Shown piece after piece: positions 1 to 10,058 of a stretch of 64,000 nucleotides of DNA. The notes beneath the pieces are model-generated. The model did no database searches, was not told where the DNA came from, and was given only the letters and a program-made list of their open reading frames with translations. Source of the stretch: Ciona intestinalis (taxonomy: Eukaryota > Chordata > Ascidiacea > Phlebobranchia > Cionidae). Location: NCBI RefSeq assembly GCF_000224145.3, contig NC_020168.2, positions 957,534 through 1,021,533 on the forward strand, given 5' to 3'. Each line of letters starts with the position of its first letter. Positions within the stretch are counted from its first letter, which is position 1. A program made the translations under genes and the position numbers.

Positions 1-231
1 GAGTAGGTATGTCATTTGTATTCTAGAAAAAGTTTATAAAAAGGTGATTCTAGAACACAAAAACTATAGCGGCAAGTTTCAAAACCTTGTTAAAGTTGTA
101 CGCTTGCTACTACTACAAAATTTGGGCACTGTACTAACTAGACCACAGCGGTAATGATTCTAAAATAAAACTTTAATAATTCAAAAAAAAAAATATTAAA
201 TAAGAAAATTAATATTCGTTATAAAAAAACA

Positions 232-397
232 GTGCTAGTGAAGAGTCTTCCTCTCCTACCTTATTTGCTAACCCCTATAACCACTAACTACTAATCCTTA
301 TAACCACTAACCCCCTAACCATCAACACATAAACCCCTTAACCTAGGGGTTAGTGGTTAGCAAATAAGGTGGAGGGGGGAAGATTCTTCACTAGCAC
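232..397. repeat. Palindromic MITE-like element with telomere-like interior
   Basis: The two ends are inverted copies: GTGCTAGTGAAGA at the left and its near-complement at the right, continuing through CCTTATTTGCTAACC against GGTTAGCAAATAAGG. The arms are about 45 bp with a few mismatches. The interior is made of degenerate CTAACCCC/CCACTAA units that resemble telomere repeat permutations. No coding capacity is seen. A non-autonomous inverted-repeat transposon is the simplest reading. Confidence 0.6.
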
Positions 398-969
398 CAA
401 AAAAAAACATATATATTTATGGATTTTTTTTACCGACCTAGCTTTGAACATGTTATAGTGCTACGTAATACCTAAAACTTTTTATTTTGTTTTTTTGGGT
501 AAGAGCAATAAAGGAAAGACAACATTGAAAAGGTGGGAAGTAATGACAAAAACTTAAAAAATAAAACAGGGTATTTCAGACGAATTACCGCGCAAAATAT
601 ATTGTAAAAAACATGCGCAAAAAACAACTTCCCAATCTGGCCTATATAAACTTTAAACAAGTTGAACAAAACATACTTACTTATTTAACCATACAACATC
701 AACTAAATACCTCTCCTACTTCTCTCACGCCCTCTTTTTATATACATGGGACTATACAAACAAGACGGAAAATTTTTTCCGCTAGAGGCGGTAATTATTT
801 AAATTAAAAAATACGGAAAAACGTACAAAACAGCACTACAAAGTGTTAATAAGTGTAAAACAAATTAATTAAATAATAAAAATACCTTTCTAAATACATA
901 AAACACTAGTCAGAACATATTTCCAACATTAGGTCGGGTATATACGCTCTTTCGTTGTTTTATTGTCGC

Positions 970-1050
970 CCAGTCTGTGGTGTAGCGGTTTGCGTGCGGT
1001 CGTAAACTCTCTTTGTTTCATTTTTCCGGGTTCGAATCCCGCACAGTGGA
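970..1050 (+). other. tRNA-like / tRNA-derived sequence
   Basis: An A-box-like TGGTGTAGCGG and a B-box GGTTCGAATCC are about 50 bases apart, as in a pol III internal promoter. The T arm folds (GGG-TTCGAAT-CCC), but the acceptor arms (970-976 with 1043-1049) pair at only five of seven positions. No clean anticodon arm is visible between the boxes. It is followed by a T-rich run. A tRNA-derived repeat or pseudogene is more likely than a working tRNA. Confidence 0.5.
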
Positions 1051-1097
1051 ATACTTTTTTTATATTTTTTTTCATTTTTTTTTGTTTGACGAGTTTG

Positions 1098-1172
1098 AGG
1101 TTAGGAGTTAGGGGTTAGGGGTTAGTGTTAGGGGTTAGTTAGGAGTTAGTGTTAGGGGTTAAGGGTTAGGGG
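1098..1172 (+). repeat. Interstitial telomere-like array
   Basis: Degenerate TTAGGGG, TTAGGAG and TTAGTG units are repeated about ten times. It sits inside the inverted-repeat element at 744-1286, so it travels with that element. It need not mark a chromosome end or fusion. Confidence 0.6.
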
Positions 1173-1503
1173 TTTATATGTTATGTGTATAAACCGTGAA
1201 ACTAACTGCTCCCATAAAATAGAGAAACGAATATGTCATCGCCTCCTAGCGGAAAAAAAATCCGTCTTTTCTGTATAGCTCCATGTTTTTTATATATATA
1301 CCAATGCCTATAGAAATCATGAAATTATGGGAAGAAGTGATTTGAAAATTTACGCTAGGTGGCAATGACAAATTTGTTTTTCTGTTCTGTGGGAATATTC
1401 AAACTTTTACGGTTTTACGGTCGTGTTTTACATCTTCGCTGATCACACAAAAAAGGGAATATACAAGAAAAGAGTGTGTATAAGATACATAAACAAAGTA
1501 TAC

Positions 1504-1893
1504 AATGAATGAATAAACGAATAAATGAATGTAACTTACTTTATCCTCGCGTGGCCGTAAAACGACAATCGTTATAACACCAGTTTAACACCTCGTGCCA
1601 GCTTACCAGTTACCATGTATGTTACTTTGTGGGTGATTTTTTTCGGGAAGGATTTTTTAATTTTTTTTATGTAGGGCTGATAATCTGGACAACTCATTAG
1701 TGACCACTGGGTTGGAGCAATTGCCGTAAAGTGTCTTGCCCAAAGACACATACGCCTACAATGGTAACAGCGAGGTAATGGGCCTTGAACCCATTACCTC
1801 TTCGAGGTAATGGGCCTTGAACCCATTACCGGCCTTGAACCCATTACCTCTTTGTTACAGGCAGGCGCGCTAACCACTATGCCACGGCGCCGG
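1504..1893 (-). mobile_element. tRNA-headed SINE, near complete
   Basis: On the minus strand the element opens with a tRNA-like head (GCCGTGGCATAGTGGTTAGC as A-box region, GGTTCAAGGCC as B-box). A conserved body follows, containing GTGTCTTTGGGCAAGACAC and CAACCCAGTGGTCACTAA. It ends in a tail with AATG-type simple repeats (about 1504-1535). The same body recurs at 51062 (+) and 54509 (-). It resembles the composite SINE reported from Ciona (Cics-1, name from memory). The B-box block is present three times (see findings). Confidence 0.8.
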
Positions 1894-2854
1894 TTGAACA
1901 ACACTATATATAAAGCATCAAAGAGAAATGAATTACCGGTTGTAAATATATACCTATGTTTATAACAAACCGTATGAGTATTTACTAAGTTATGTAACTT
2001 ATATTTGTGTATGATCAGGTATTTGTAAGTTATGTTAGTAGGTAAACCCTCAGAAATAAAAAAATGAGTAGAACGCGCAACTGCCCAAAACCGTGATATA
2101 TTCTTTTTTCTATTCACGTGACCGCCTACTTCGTCCCCATTTCCCTGGTCTCCAATGTACAAGATATGGCGCATAGTAGTTTTAGAACATTTTAGCTGTT
2201 TATTTCAAAGACGACTCCAACTATCCAAGTTTAATAGGCCAGTTTGTTTTTTTTGGAAGGTTAACGTTCACAGTTTACCACTTAGGAAATTTAATTAAAA
2301 ACCTTCAAACATAACAACTTGTTTTTGGCATTGCGCAGACAAACATGCGACCAATTAACAACATTGTTGTGGATTTGTTTAGGAAAATGTGTATGTTTAA
2401 AGTTCTATGTTAGGTCCTTCATCTACATTCTATATTTATTTAACTTCAAGACAATACTAAATTTTTTTTTAAATCCTTATTCCATTGTATTTGTGTGTCA
2501 TAAAAAGTTCTCAGTTAAATTTTGAATCCACCGAACCAATATAGTCATATAGGTTACATAAATCTAATTTCAAACTGTAATTTCTCCTTGTTTATCAGTC
2601 CTAAAACAGTTACTAAAACGGTTAGACTAAACAAATAAGGTATGTGCATTAAATAATTGAAGCAGCACTGATGTTAATTTATACGAATGCATTCAAATTG
2701 TAAATCGATTGAATGGCGATTAGTTTAATATTGATTATAAATTATTTAAAAGTGAAAACAAGTTACTACGATTTCTAGCCATTTTAAGCTACTTTCGATT
2801 TTATTACTGTTCTAATGAACCATTAGTTCGGAACAAAAGAACAACTGCTCCCCG

Positions 2855-5836
2855 ATGCTTAATAAAGCCATAAACCTAGAACTCAAATCACGTTTCTCAG
2901 AACAGTGCTATAGGAATATAGAGCTTTCACAAGACTTAGCTTTCAGTTGCTTTGAAATGAATTTTTCACATGAAATGTTAGATCTTAGTGAAGGTTGTGG
3001 GAACGTTAATAAATCGAATAAAGTGAATAATGGTAAGCAACATAGGTTAAAATAAAATAATAGAATAAAATTATATGTTAGAGTAAAACATTCATATTAA
3101 GTTTAAATGATTTAAACCCATTGAATGAAATCGTTTTATAGAATATAATATAATATTAAATACTTATAAAACATATCCTGCAAATCAAATAAAAATTCGT
3201 GTTAAACGTGAAATATGAAATATTTATTCTACACGCAAATGAACTGTCGTAAGTATATTTCTTTCCAGGATGTAAACACAGTTCTCACCAAACCAAAAAA
3301 GTTCATTTTACTCCTCCCCTTTCCCCACAAAGTGATATACAGGAAAGAGCCGTTCACAAATCTGGTCGAACTGCTTTGTTTGTAACGTCTTTCTTGGCAA
3401 TACTCTTGTCTCTTCTGGGAATCGGAGGGGGCATGAAGTTGTATCAAATGATAACCGATGTAACGTTTCGCACACAATCGTTAGAATATGACATATTGGG
3501 TGTTTCGAAAGATGTACAAAGTTTGCCATCATTAACACTGGATGACAAACAGGTTAAGACCATGGCGAAAAAACATGGCGGCTTATTGTTGGATCTGCTA
3601 AAAAATACAAATTACCTCAGTGGTAAAACAAGACAACTTTATCTCTGGGCCAATTACTCTGCATGCATAAAGGGAAACGATTTTATTAACGGGTTTGTAT
3701 GGTTTGTGAACAAAAATTCTCTTTAATATAATAAAAAAATACTTAGAAATTATTGCTACCGTCTTATTCCATACCAACTTGATTTTTGGGAGGCGGAAAA
3801 CTTTTGTTTTGTTCGAGGTGGACATCTTGCTTTTAGTGACAACGAAGAAACGTGGAATTCGACTTTGTCCTTTTTATGGAAAATTGGATTTAAAGAAAAG
3901 GAAATCTGGACCGGTGTATATAAGGTTAGACGTACCTCAATAAATACACATGTATTAGGCATTATATGTAAGCTCTCGGTTCGTTTTTCTATCTTGTAAT
4001 ACAGAATAAATATGACACTGAAAAAAAGCAATACAAACTAGAAATGTTTAAAAATGTCAATTGTACCATCAACATATCGTTTAAGTATAGAAACCAATAT
4101 TCTATGGCTGTTTAAGATGTATAGTAGGATGGGGTACTAAGATCATTTTGCCCCATACTTAGAAAATCAAATAAAGCACACATGCTACAGTGGGGGAAGA
4201 TGGAATGTTGCAAAATAGTTTTAAAATCGAAAATATGACAGCTTGTATAGGAGATCACGAATTAGTACTATCATATTTTTATTAATTGACAACAAGTCAA
4301 AAATGTATATTAAAACACACAAGGAGTTATTTAGCGTCTCGCACAACAGGTGTAAACTTACTAATTTTAAAATCCACAGCAGGGTATAAGACGAGACGGT
4401 TTAGAATCTTGAATATTGGACAGTTTAGAACTAATAAAATATGTTTTTTTTTATTAGAAATGCAAGTAAATACCACGAAATAAAGTTAAACGCTTTGGAA
4501 ATCACGTTTAAACATTTATTTTTCTTGCCCCACTGCTATAATTTATCTTGCGTTATATTATTGTATGAAATGTGTTGTTGTTTCAACGATAATGGGTATT
4601 GTTTAAACATTAATTAATAAATTTTGTATTCTACAAATATAAATGTAAACTTGTAATAACAGAAAATAGATAGTAACTAATAATAAAGTTTACAATTTTT
4701 ATACAAATTGGGTATTACCGGTATATATATAACTACATGTATGGAATCTTTCGCATTACGCCATCGATAGAGCAGTTGGGCACGAAAAAGAATGTTTAAA
4801 CTTGATTTTAAAAGCGTATACAGTATTGTTTCGTGTTATTTACGTTTATTCCTATCAATTTTTAACTGACAAAAGATTTTTAACTGTCCCTTCTTGCCCT
4901 ATTTGTTTTTAAATTTGTAAAATTTCAACTGTTGTGCGAATCGCTGAATAAATTCTCGTGTGTTTTAAAATATATTTTTAAATTGTTATGAATTAATAAA
5001 GGAATGATGGTATACTAATTCGTTGTACCACCCTAAATCCGTCATATATTCTGATCTGGAAATACTAGGCAACGTGCTTAAGTGTTCCATCTTTCCCCAC
5101 TCTACTATATAACTGTTAATTCGTTTTTCTTCAATGCTAAATATGATAATCAAATCATTATAACAAGAACAAACCGATGATTCAGTATATATTGTGGGGT
5201 GGGGGGGGGGGGAGATAGGACACCTTTAACACAAAATATCCTGGTCGTGTTTTAAACAATTAACAATGGTCTATGAAAGTCGCGAGGAAAAGATTTTACA
5301 ATTCTTTAAATGTTCTTTGTATACTATCAAAATGTACGAGAAAATAGAATAAAAAGGTGTCCCATCTTCCCCCATTCTACTATACATTACACAAAAAAAA
5401 TGAAAAACATGTAATTAAACAAAGCTAAAAATATATTGTACTTTCACTTCGTGATAACAAATACGAATATATATATAGTTGCGTCAAATATGATTAAACA
5501 CTTCCAAAGGATATTTTAGGTGTTTGGAAATACAGCAACGGTCAAAAAGTGAGTTATGCAAAATGGGCAAGTGGAAACTTATTTGATGACGGGGACGATT
5601 GTTCGTTAATGCGTATAGGCTCTTTGTATTCCAGGTAACAAAACATAAAAGCCATTTTTTTACACTTTTTCAGATTTACCATTGATACAAACTTAAGAAT
5701 ACTTTGAACTATTTAAGATATAATAAAAAATCCATGTTCCTAAATACATATCCTTCCCAGTTCTGCAATGTACGATCGGAGATGTACAATGAACCCACAC
5801 GCGTTTCTTTGTCGTTATAAGTTGCCAACGGATTAG
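2855..5836 (+). CDS. Type II membrane C-type lectin-like protein, 5 exons, 319 aa
   Basis: The exons are 2855-3032, 3269-3692, 3747-3913, 5520-5634 and 5761-5836 (stop TAG). All phases agree. An N-terminal cytoplasmic part of about 93 residues has a YRNI (YxxPhi-like) motif near its start. A single hydrophobic segment follows (about residues 94-114, TALFVTSFLAILLSLL), then a stalk, then a C-type lectin-like domain. The domain shows NYCYRL, FWEAENFC, GGHLAF, WKYSNG, AKWASG, DDCS, RRC and AFLCRYK, so the disulfide cysteines are kept. The calcium/sugar motifs are not: no EPN or QPD sits in the long loop, and WND is replaced by MYD. A carbohydrate-independent surface receptor is therefore more likely than a sugar-binding lectin. 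The ligand is unknown. The exon 2 donor (GTTTGT) is weak, so that junction is the least certain. Confidence 0.8.
4184..4541. mobile_element. MITE family B copy
   Basis: It lies in intron 3 of the lectin gene. The ends are CAGTGGGGGAAGATGG and CTTGCCCCACTG. The middle contains CACGAATTAGTACTATCAT and the CACACAAGGAGTTATTTAGC block, which recur in the copies at 4768-5109, 20829-21177 and 51838-52030. No coding capacity is seen. Confidence 0.7.
4768..5109. mobile_element. MITE family B copy, inverted
   Basis: It lies in the same intron as the copy at 4184 but in the opposite orientation. Diagnostic blocks are GCGAATCGCTGAATAA and TCTCGTGTGTTTT, ending in CATCTTTCCCCACTCTACTA. A pair of inverted copies in one intron could fold in the transcript. 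Confidence 0.7.
5192..5384. mobile_element. MITE family A copy
   Basis: It has the family A layout. A GTGGGG...AGATAGGACACC end is followed by ATCCTGGTCGTGTTTTAAAC, then a core, then AAAAGGTGTCCCATCTTCC and CTACTATA. It lies in intron 3 of the lectin gene. A G-run of 14 sits inside the left end. Confidence 0.7.
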
Positions 5837-5898
5837 AATGTTTTGCTAAAGGCTTTGTGAATTTTGCAAATATACATAATAACATCCTTTTCATCATA

Positions 5899-6088
5899 TA
5901 ATAAGGTGGGGGAAGATGGGAAACCTGTTTATTCTATTTTCTCGCCAAATTTGGTAGTAAACAAAAAACAGTGAAAGAATTCCAAAACCGTTCACAACTT
6001 CCATATAGACCGTTGTTAGTTGTTTAAAACATGAACTGGATATTTGAATATTATGTCCTAAAGGTGTCCTATCTCCCCCTTACTATAT
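5899..6088. mobile_element. MITE family A copy
   Basis: The end AAGGTGGGGGAAGATGGG and the opposite end AAAGGTGTCCTATCTCCCCC frame the family core (GACCGTTGTTAGTTGTTTAA). It begins about 60 bases after the lectin stop codon and may overlap that gene's 3' untranslated region. Confidence 0.7.
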
Positions 6089-6632
6089 ATTAAGCATGTC
6101 TTCTTACTTGTTATATTGTCGTGCTTTATTGAGTATTCGTAATATAATTGATAACACCACGTGGGCAAGACTTGATGCGGCTATCAGTGTTGGCGTCAGT
6201 GGACTTGGGCAAAACACTAAATGACCAGGATGTTGGATTATCGAAATTTTAAATCGTCAGCCATACACTATCTAAATAAGGGAAAATCTAGTAGTCTTGA
6301 TTTAGGGATCTTTAAAATAATTTTTATGAAACTGTGGATTTTTTAAGAATTTAAACAAAGAAAAATTAAACAGCAGTTTGGAAATAAACTTATTTATTCA
6401 AAGAATTCGTTTTGGTTTTTGTCAATCTGTTGTTAATAAGGTACGTGAGTAGCAGATGGTCCTTATGTATTTGTTGGCAACTATAAATACCGCCCACCTA
6501 TGAAATATTTGAGTGTTATCAAATCAATAAACTATCTGATTCAACAGGTGTAAAGAATAATAGAGCTGATATATATATATTTTAATTGTGAACTCACGAT
6601 CAAATTATTACTAATTAACCTCAGGAATTATA

Positions 6633-6813
6633 TATAGTAGAGTGGGCGAAGATTTGAAACCTTTTCATTTAATTTTCTCGTCCTAGTTGTTAGTAAACTA
6701 GGAGCATTTAAAGAATTATTAAACCATATTCCCACGACTTTCATGAACTGTTGATGGTTGTTTAAAACACGATAAGAATATTTGAATATTATGTGCTATA
6801 AAGGTGACCCGTC
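6633..6813. mobile_element. MITE family A copy, right end decayed
   Basis: The left end TATATAGTAGAGTGGG and the core (ACTTTCATGAACTGTTG, TTTAAAACACGATAAG) match family A. The right end stops at AAAGGTGACCCGTC and lacks the CCCACCCTACTATA terminus. Confidence 0.6.
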
Positions 6814-7069
6814 AAAAAAATTTATAGCGCATAAAATACAAGCTGTTCAAACATGCTTTGCTACACTATTAATTCGCATCGTGCTAAACAAGTTGATGAA
6901 ACTGGCCCTACTAGGCAGAAGAAATACTACAATAGTGCATTCTTAACCAATAACTAAATTAGATACAAATTTTTATGCAAAAAATAATAACCCAAACACA
7001 AATGTTATCAATTATTAAAGGTTTGACAGCATATGTTTATCGTATCACTATAAACCCTTACATGATGGT

Positions 7070-7132
7070 TTACTGTTTAAACACTTGATAACATGTCTTA
7101 AAGTATCCCATCTTACCCCACCCTTCTATACA
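7070..7132. mobile_element. MITE fragment (family A/B terminus)
   Basis: Only the right-end portion is present: TTTAAACACTTGATAAC followed by GTATCCCATCTTACCCCACC and TTCTATA. The rest of the element is missing or unrecognisable. Confidence 0.5.
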
Positions 7133-7191
7133 ATTGCTCTGAGCCAACGGTTAGGTCTGCTCACTCTATACATCGATTAGAAGATACAGTT

Positions 7192-7372
7192 CTGTGGGGT
7201 AGGATTGGACACTTTATCACATAATGTTTAAAATCCTGATCGTGTTTTAAACAATTAACAATGGCTTATTGGGGTCGTAAGGAAACAATTTTATAATTTT
7301 TTGACTGCTATTTGTTAAGTACCAAATGGGACAAAAAAGTTGAACGAAAAGGCGTCCCATCATTATACTATA
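7192..7372. mobile_element. MITE family A copy
   Basis: TGTGGGGTAGGATTGGACAC at the left, ATCCTGATCGTGTTTTAAAC in the core, and AAAAGGCGTCCCATC...TACTATA at the right match family A. The orientation is opposite to the copy at 5899. Confidence 0.7.
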
Positions 7373-10058
7373 TCCTTATAACATATAACACGTTTGCAAC
7401 TTTCTTGGTAATTGATTTTGTCTGTACTGCTGACAATCCATTATTCAACCAGTTTGTCATGACACCGTAGCAACAATATTCACGGTAGCACGACTTAAGG
7501 TCAATATTGTACTTTTATTAATCCGTTTATCTTTTCTTCTCAAAGTTACAATAAACGTGTTCATCCATTAGAGCTATGCTCTCTTGTATTTTTAATAAAT
7601 GCAACTTACATTCTCTTACAATAACATACTGTAGGCAACCAGTATAATCACTCCAAACTATAGAAGTAGAAAAATACAATGATTGTTTATTACTTGATTT
7701 TCAATTTCAAATATATAAGGTTTCAAGAGAAGATATGTTTATCCAAATAATTGGGCAACTTATAGGCTACACCGTTGTACTTGGGTTAGCGATTTTTTAA
7801 GTGTTGGGAACTAATAAAATTATGATAGTTATAAAATTGATAATAAAACATTTTTGTGGTTGTTTTTCCACCACCATATGTAGGGTTAGATGGGAGGCTT
7901 AAGCACATACTGCCCAATATTAAAAAAAAAACGAAGTATATAAGGGTCTCGGTTGTAGCATGAATTTATATAACCATACCTTTACTGGTTACCAGCAGAA
8001 ATTTAAACACGCAAAAAGTTCTTTAGCGATTCACACACCAGGTGTAATTTCAGCGATTCGAAAATAGACGGGGTAAGATGGCCGGGGTAAAACCATTGTG
8101 TTGTTCAGTATTAAGACAAATATATATTAATAGTACTCCACAACTTGTAATAGTACTTGACCGAAATTTTACTGACTGCACTTGATTTTGTGCAACCAAA
8201 GCTTTATACATGCAGATTTAAATCTGTATTTTCGTGCTAATTTCATCCATAATTTAAGCCATATTGACCCTTGCCTGTTTTTGTCATTCACATGTCTCGG
8301 ATTTTCTAAAAAAACTAAAACTATTTTTAAAGACAAATTTTAATTGTATGAAATTTTAAAGCCTGATTTTATGAATTTACGATACTGGATTGATCATTTA
8401 AAATAACTATGAACTTCCGACAGCTTTAATAGCGATTTAAATTAAGCTTTGCTATGCCTGTTTTAGCGTTTGTTAAAATAGCGCCGAATTTTAAAATTAA
8501 TAACCTTAATCATCTATATGCCGCGCACTTTGTTAGACTCTGCAAATATTATTAGAATATTTTTCGTTCATTAATAAGTATCCCATCTTACCCCAACCTA
8601 GTATAATGTTCGTAACTGTATGACAATATGTGAATAATAAAGTATGAAAAACTGTATTAGGAGATTTCAAATTAATAAGATCATTTACCAGATCAGAAAT
8701 ATATGACACAAACATCAATTGATTTTTTTTGTTAACTAAACATAAGATCATATGAAAAAGCTATGAATGGTCCTGGCGATAATGGCAACTTGAAAGGACT
8801 ACTCAATAATTTATAAGCAGTATCGGTAACTGTGCCGTATTTTATATTCTCTTTGTCTTATTGGCACTCCAACAAAAAGGAAATATAGTTAATATAAAGT
8901 TCAACTTAACATTACTTATTCAGGCAGAACATTATGTGTTTTTATCGATTTGAAAATTAAATATTTTCGTAATATTGAAATGTTTGAAATGAATGAAACA
9001 ATTCATTTTTTTGCGAAATAAACGGTAACGAGGCTTTTTTCTCTATCCCATGTTATCATGCTACAAATTACACAGCAAGAAGTGAAAAACAGACTGCAGT
9101 ATAAGTTTAACCTATGTAATTTAAAAAGCTGCAAGCAGCAGACGAGAGATAAACATTTACGGTGCCGTGGAAATGAGAGTACATAAGAAAAAAGCCGACT
9201 TCTTCTCAGTGTAGCAACATCGGTCAACAGATGCCACCAACGGAGTTTAGTTTTAGATAGTAAGGAAGATATCTGTTATATTCCGCTTTTATCAGTTCGT
9301 GTTTAAACGTTCATTAGAATTTGTAAAGTAAATTTATTAATTACTAGATGAGCGTAAGTACAGGTCTGTTTGTAGATAGTTTCTATGGCTAGATGTATTT
9401 TCGAAAACAACCAACGTTTTCCATTGCAATCTTCCTGCATCGATCAGGTTGTAGTCGGACCCAGAGAATTCGATCGATCTCATTGATTGCATTGTGTTTG
9501 TTGGTGCCGGCGTTTCTTTTCAATGCTAATTTGAGTTCATAATGCAACGGACCGTGCGTGTAATGTACTATCGATTGCTGTAGGTTATGTGGTGAACATG
9601 TAAAACAAGGTGTTTAAAAAATAACACATACTGCGATGTTTGGTACAACAAAACAAACTACATATCCCACAACAATGCAGCCATACGGTCACATGTTTAT
9701 GAGGCCCTTCACTGTCTATACCATACATAATTAATGTTGGGCGTTTTAAATATAGAAATACGCTTTAATATCACATATTGAAATTGAGCTAGTACGTGGA
9801 TATTGAAGCTTTTAACAAGAAATAAAATGTAGACGTCAGAAGGTACAGATAAGTTAATAGCTTGGGCATTTCCTTCATTCAACGCATTCGGTTTCAAATA
9901 CGCGAATTATATATTTTTTTGAAATGAGCAAGATACAGCATGTACTAAAATAATAAAATACGTTTTATTTTTAATACTAGACGTACCTCAACGGTGAACA
10001 TTAAACGAATACTTAAATGCTGTAACTTATTCAATATCAAACTAGAAATCAATTCACA

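Larger units (their letters stand above)
744..1286. mobile_element. Inverted-repeat element enclosing a tRNA-like unit and G-rich array
   Basis: The left arm (744-790) and right arm (1240-1286) are inverted copies of about 47 bp with few mismatches. Shared blocks are CATGG, CTATAC, AGACGGA, a T-run and TTCCGCTA. Between them lie a tRNA-like sequence (970-1050) and a TTAGGGG-type array (about 1098-1172). There is no open reading frame, so the element is non-autonomous. TA-rich flanks would suit a TA-targeting transposase, but this is inference. Confidence 0.6.
1..2854. other. Intergenic region left of the lectin gene
   Basis: Apart from the repeats listed separately I see no gene here. Short open frames at 472-669, 1794-2174 and 2319-2525 have no recognisable domain, no consistent splice sites, and partly overlap repeats. 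The stretch 1894-2854 is unremarkable AT-rich DNA. Confidence 0.5.
5837..10058. other. Intergenic region between lectin and neurexin genes
   Basis: It holds MITE copies (listed separately) and AT-rich DNA without a convincing exon. Open frames at 8533-8751, 9003-9227 and 9709-9897 (minus) show no domain. A further divergent family B-like end lies at about 7879-8110. The neurexin promoter must lie in its right part or beyond a non-coding first exon, but I see no TATA box or other element I can name. Confidence 0.5.

Noticed and set aside
970..1050. Functional tRNA gene
   Set aside because: Acceptor pairing is incomplete, no anticodon arm can be assigned, and it sits inside an inverted-repeat element.
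1098..1172. True telomere or chromosome-fusion scar
   Set aside because: The array is short, degenerate and enclosed by the arms of a mobile element.
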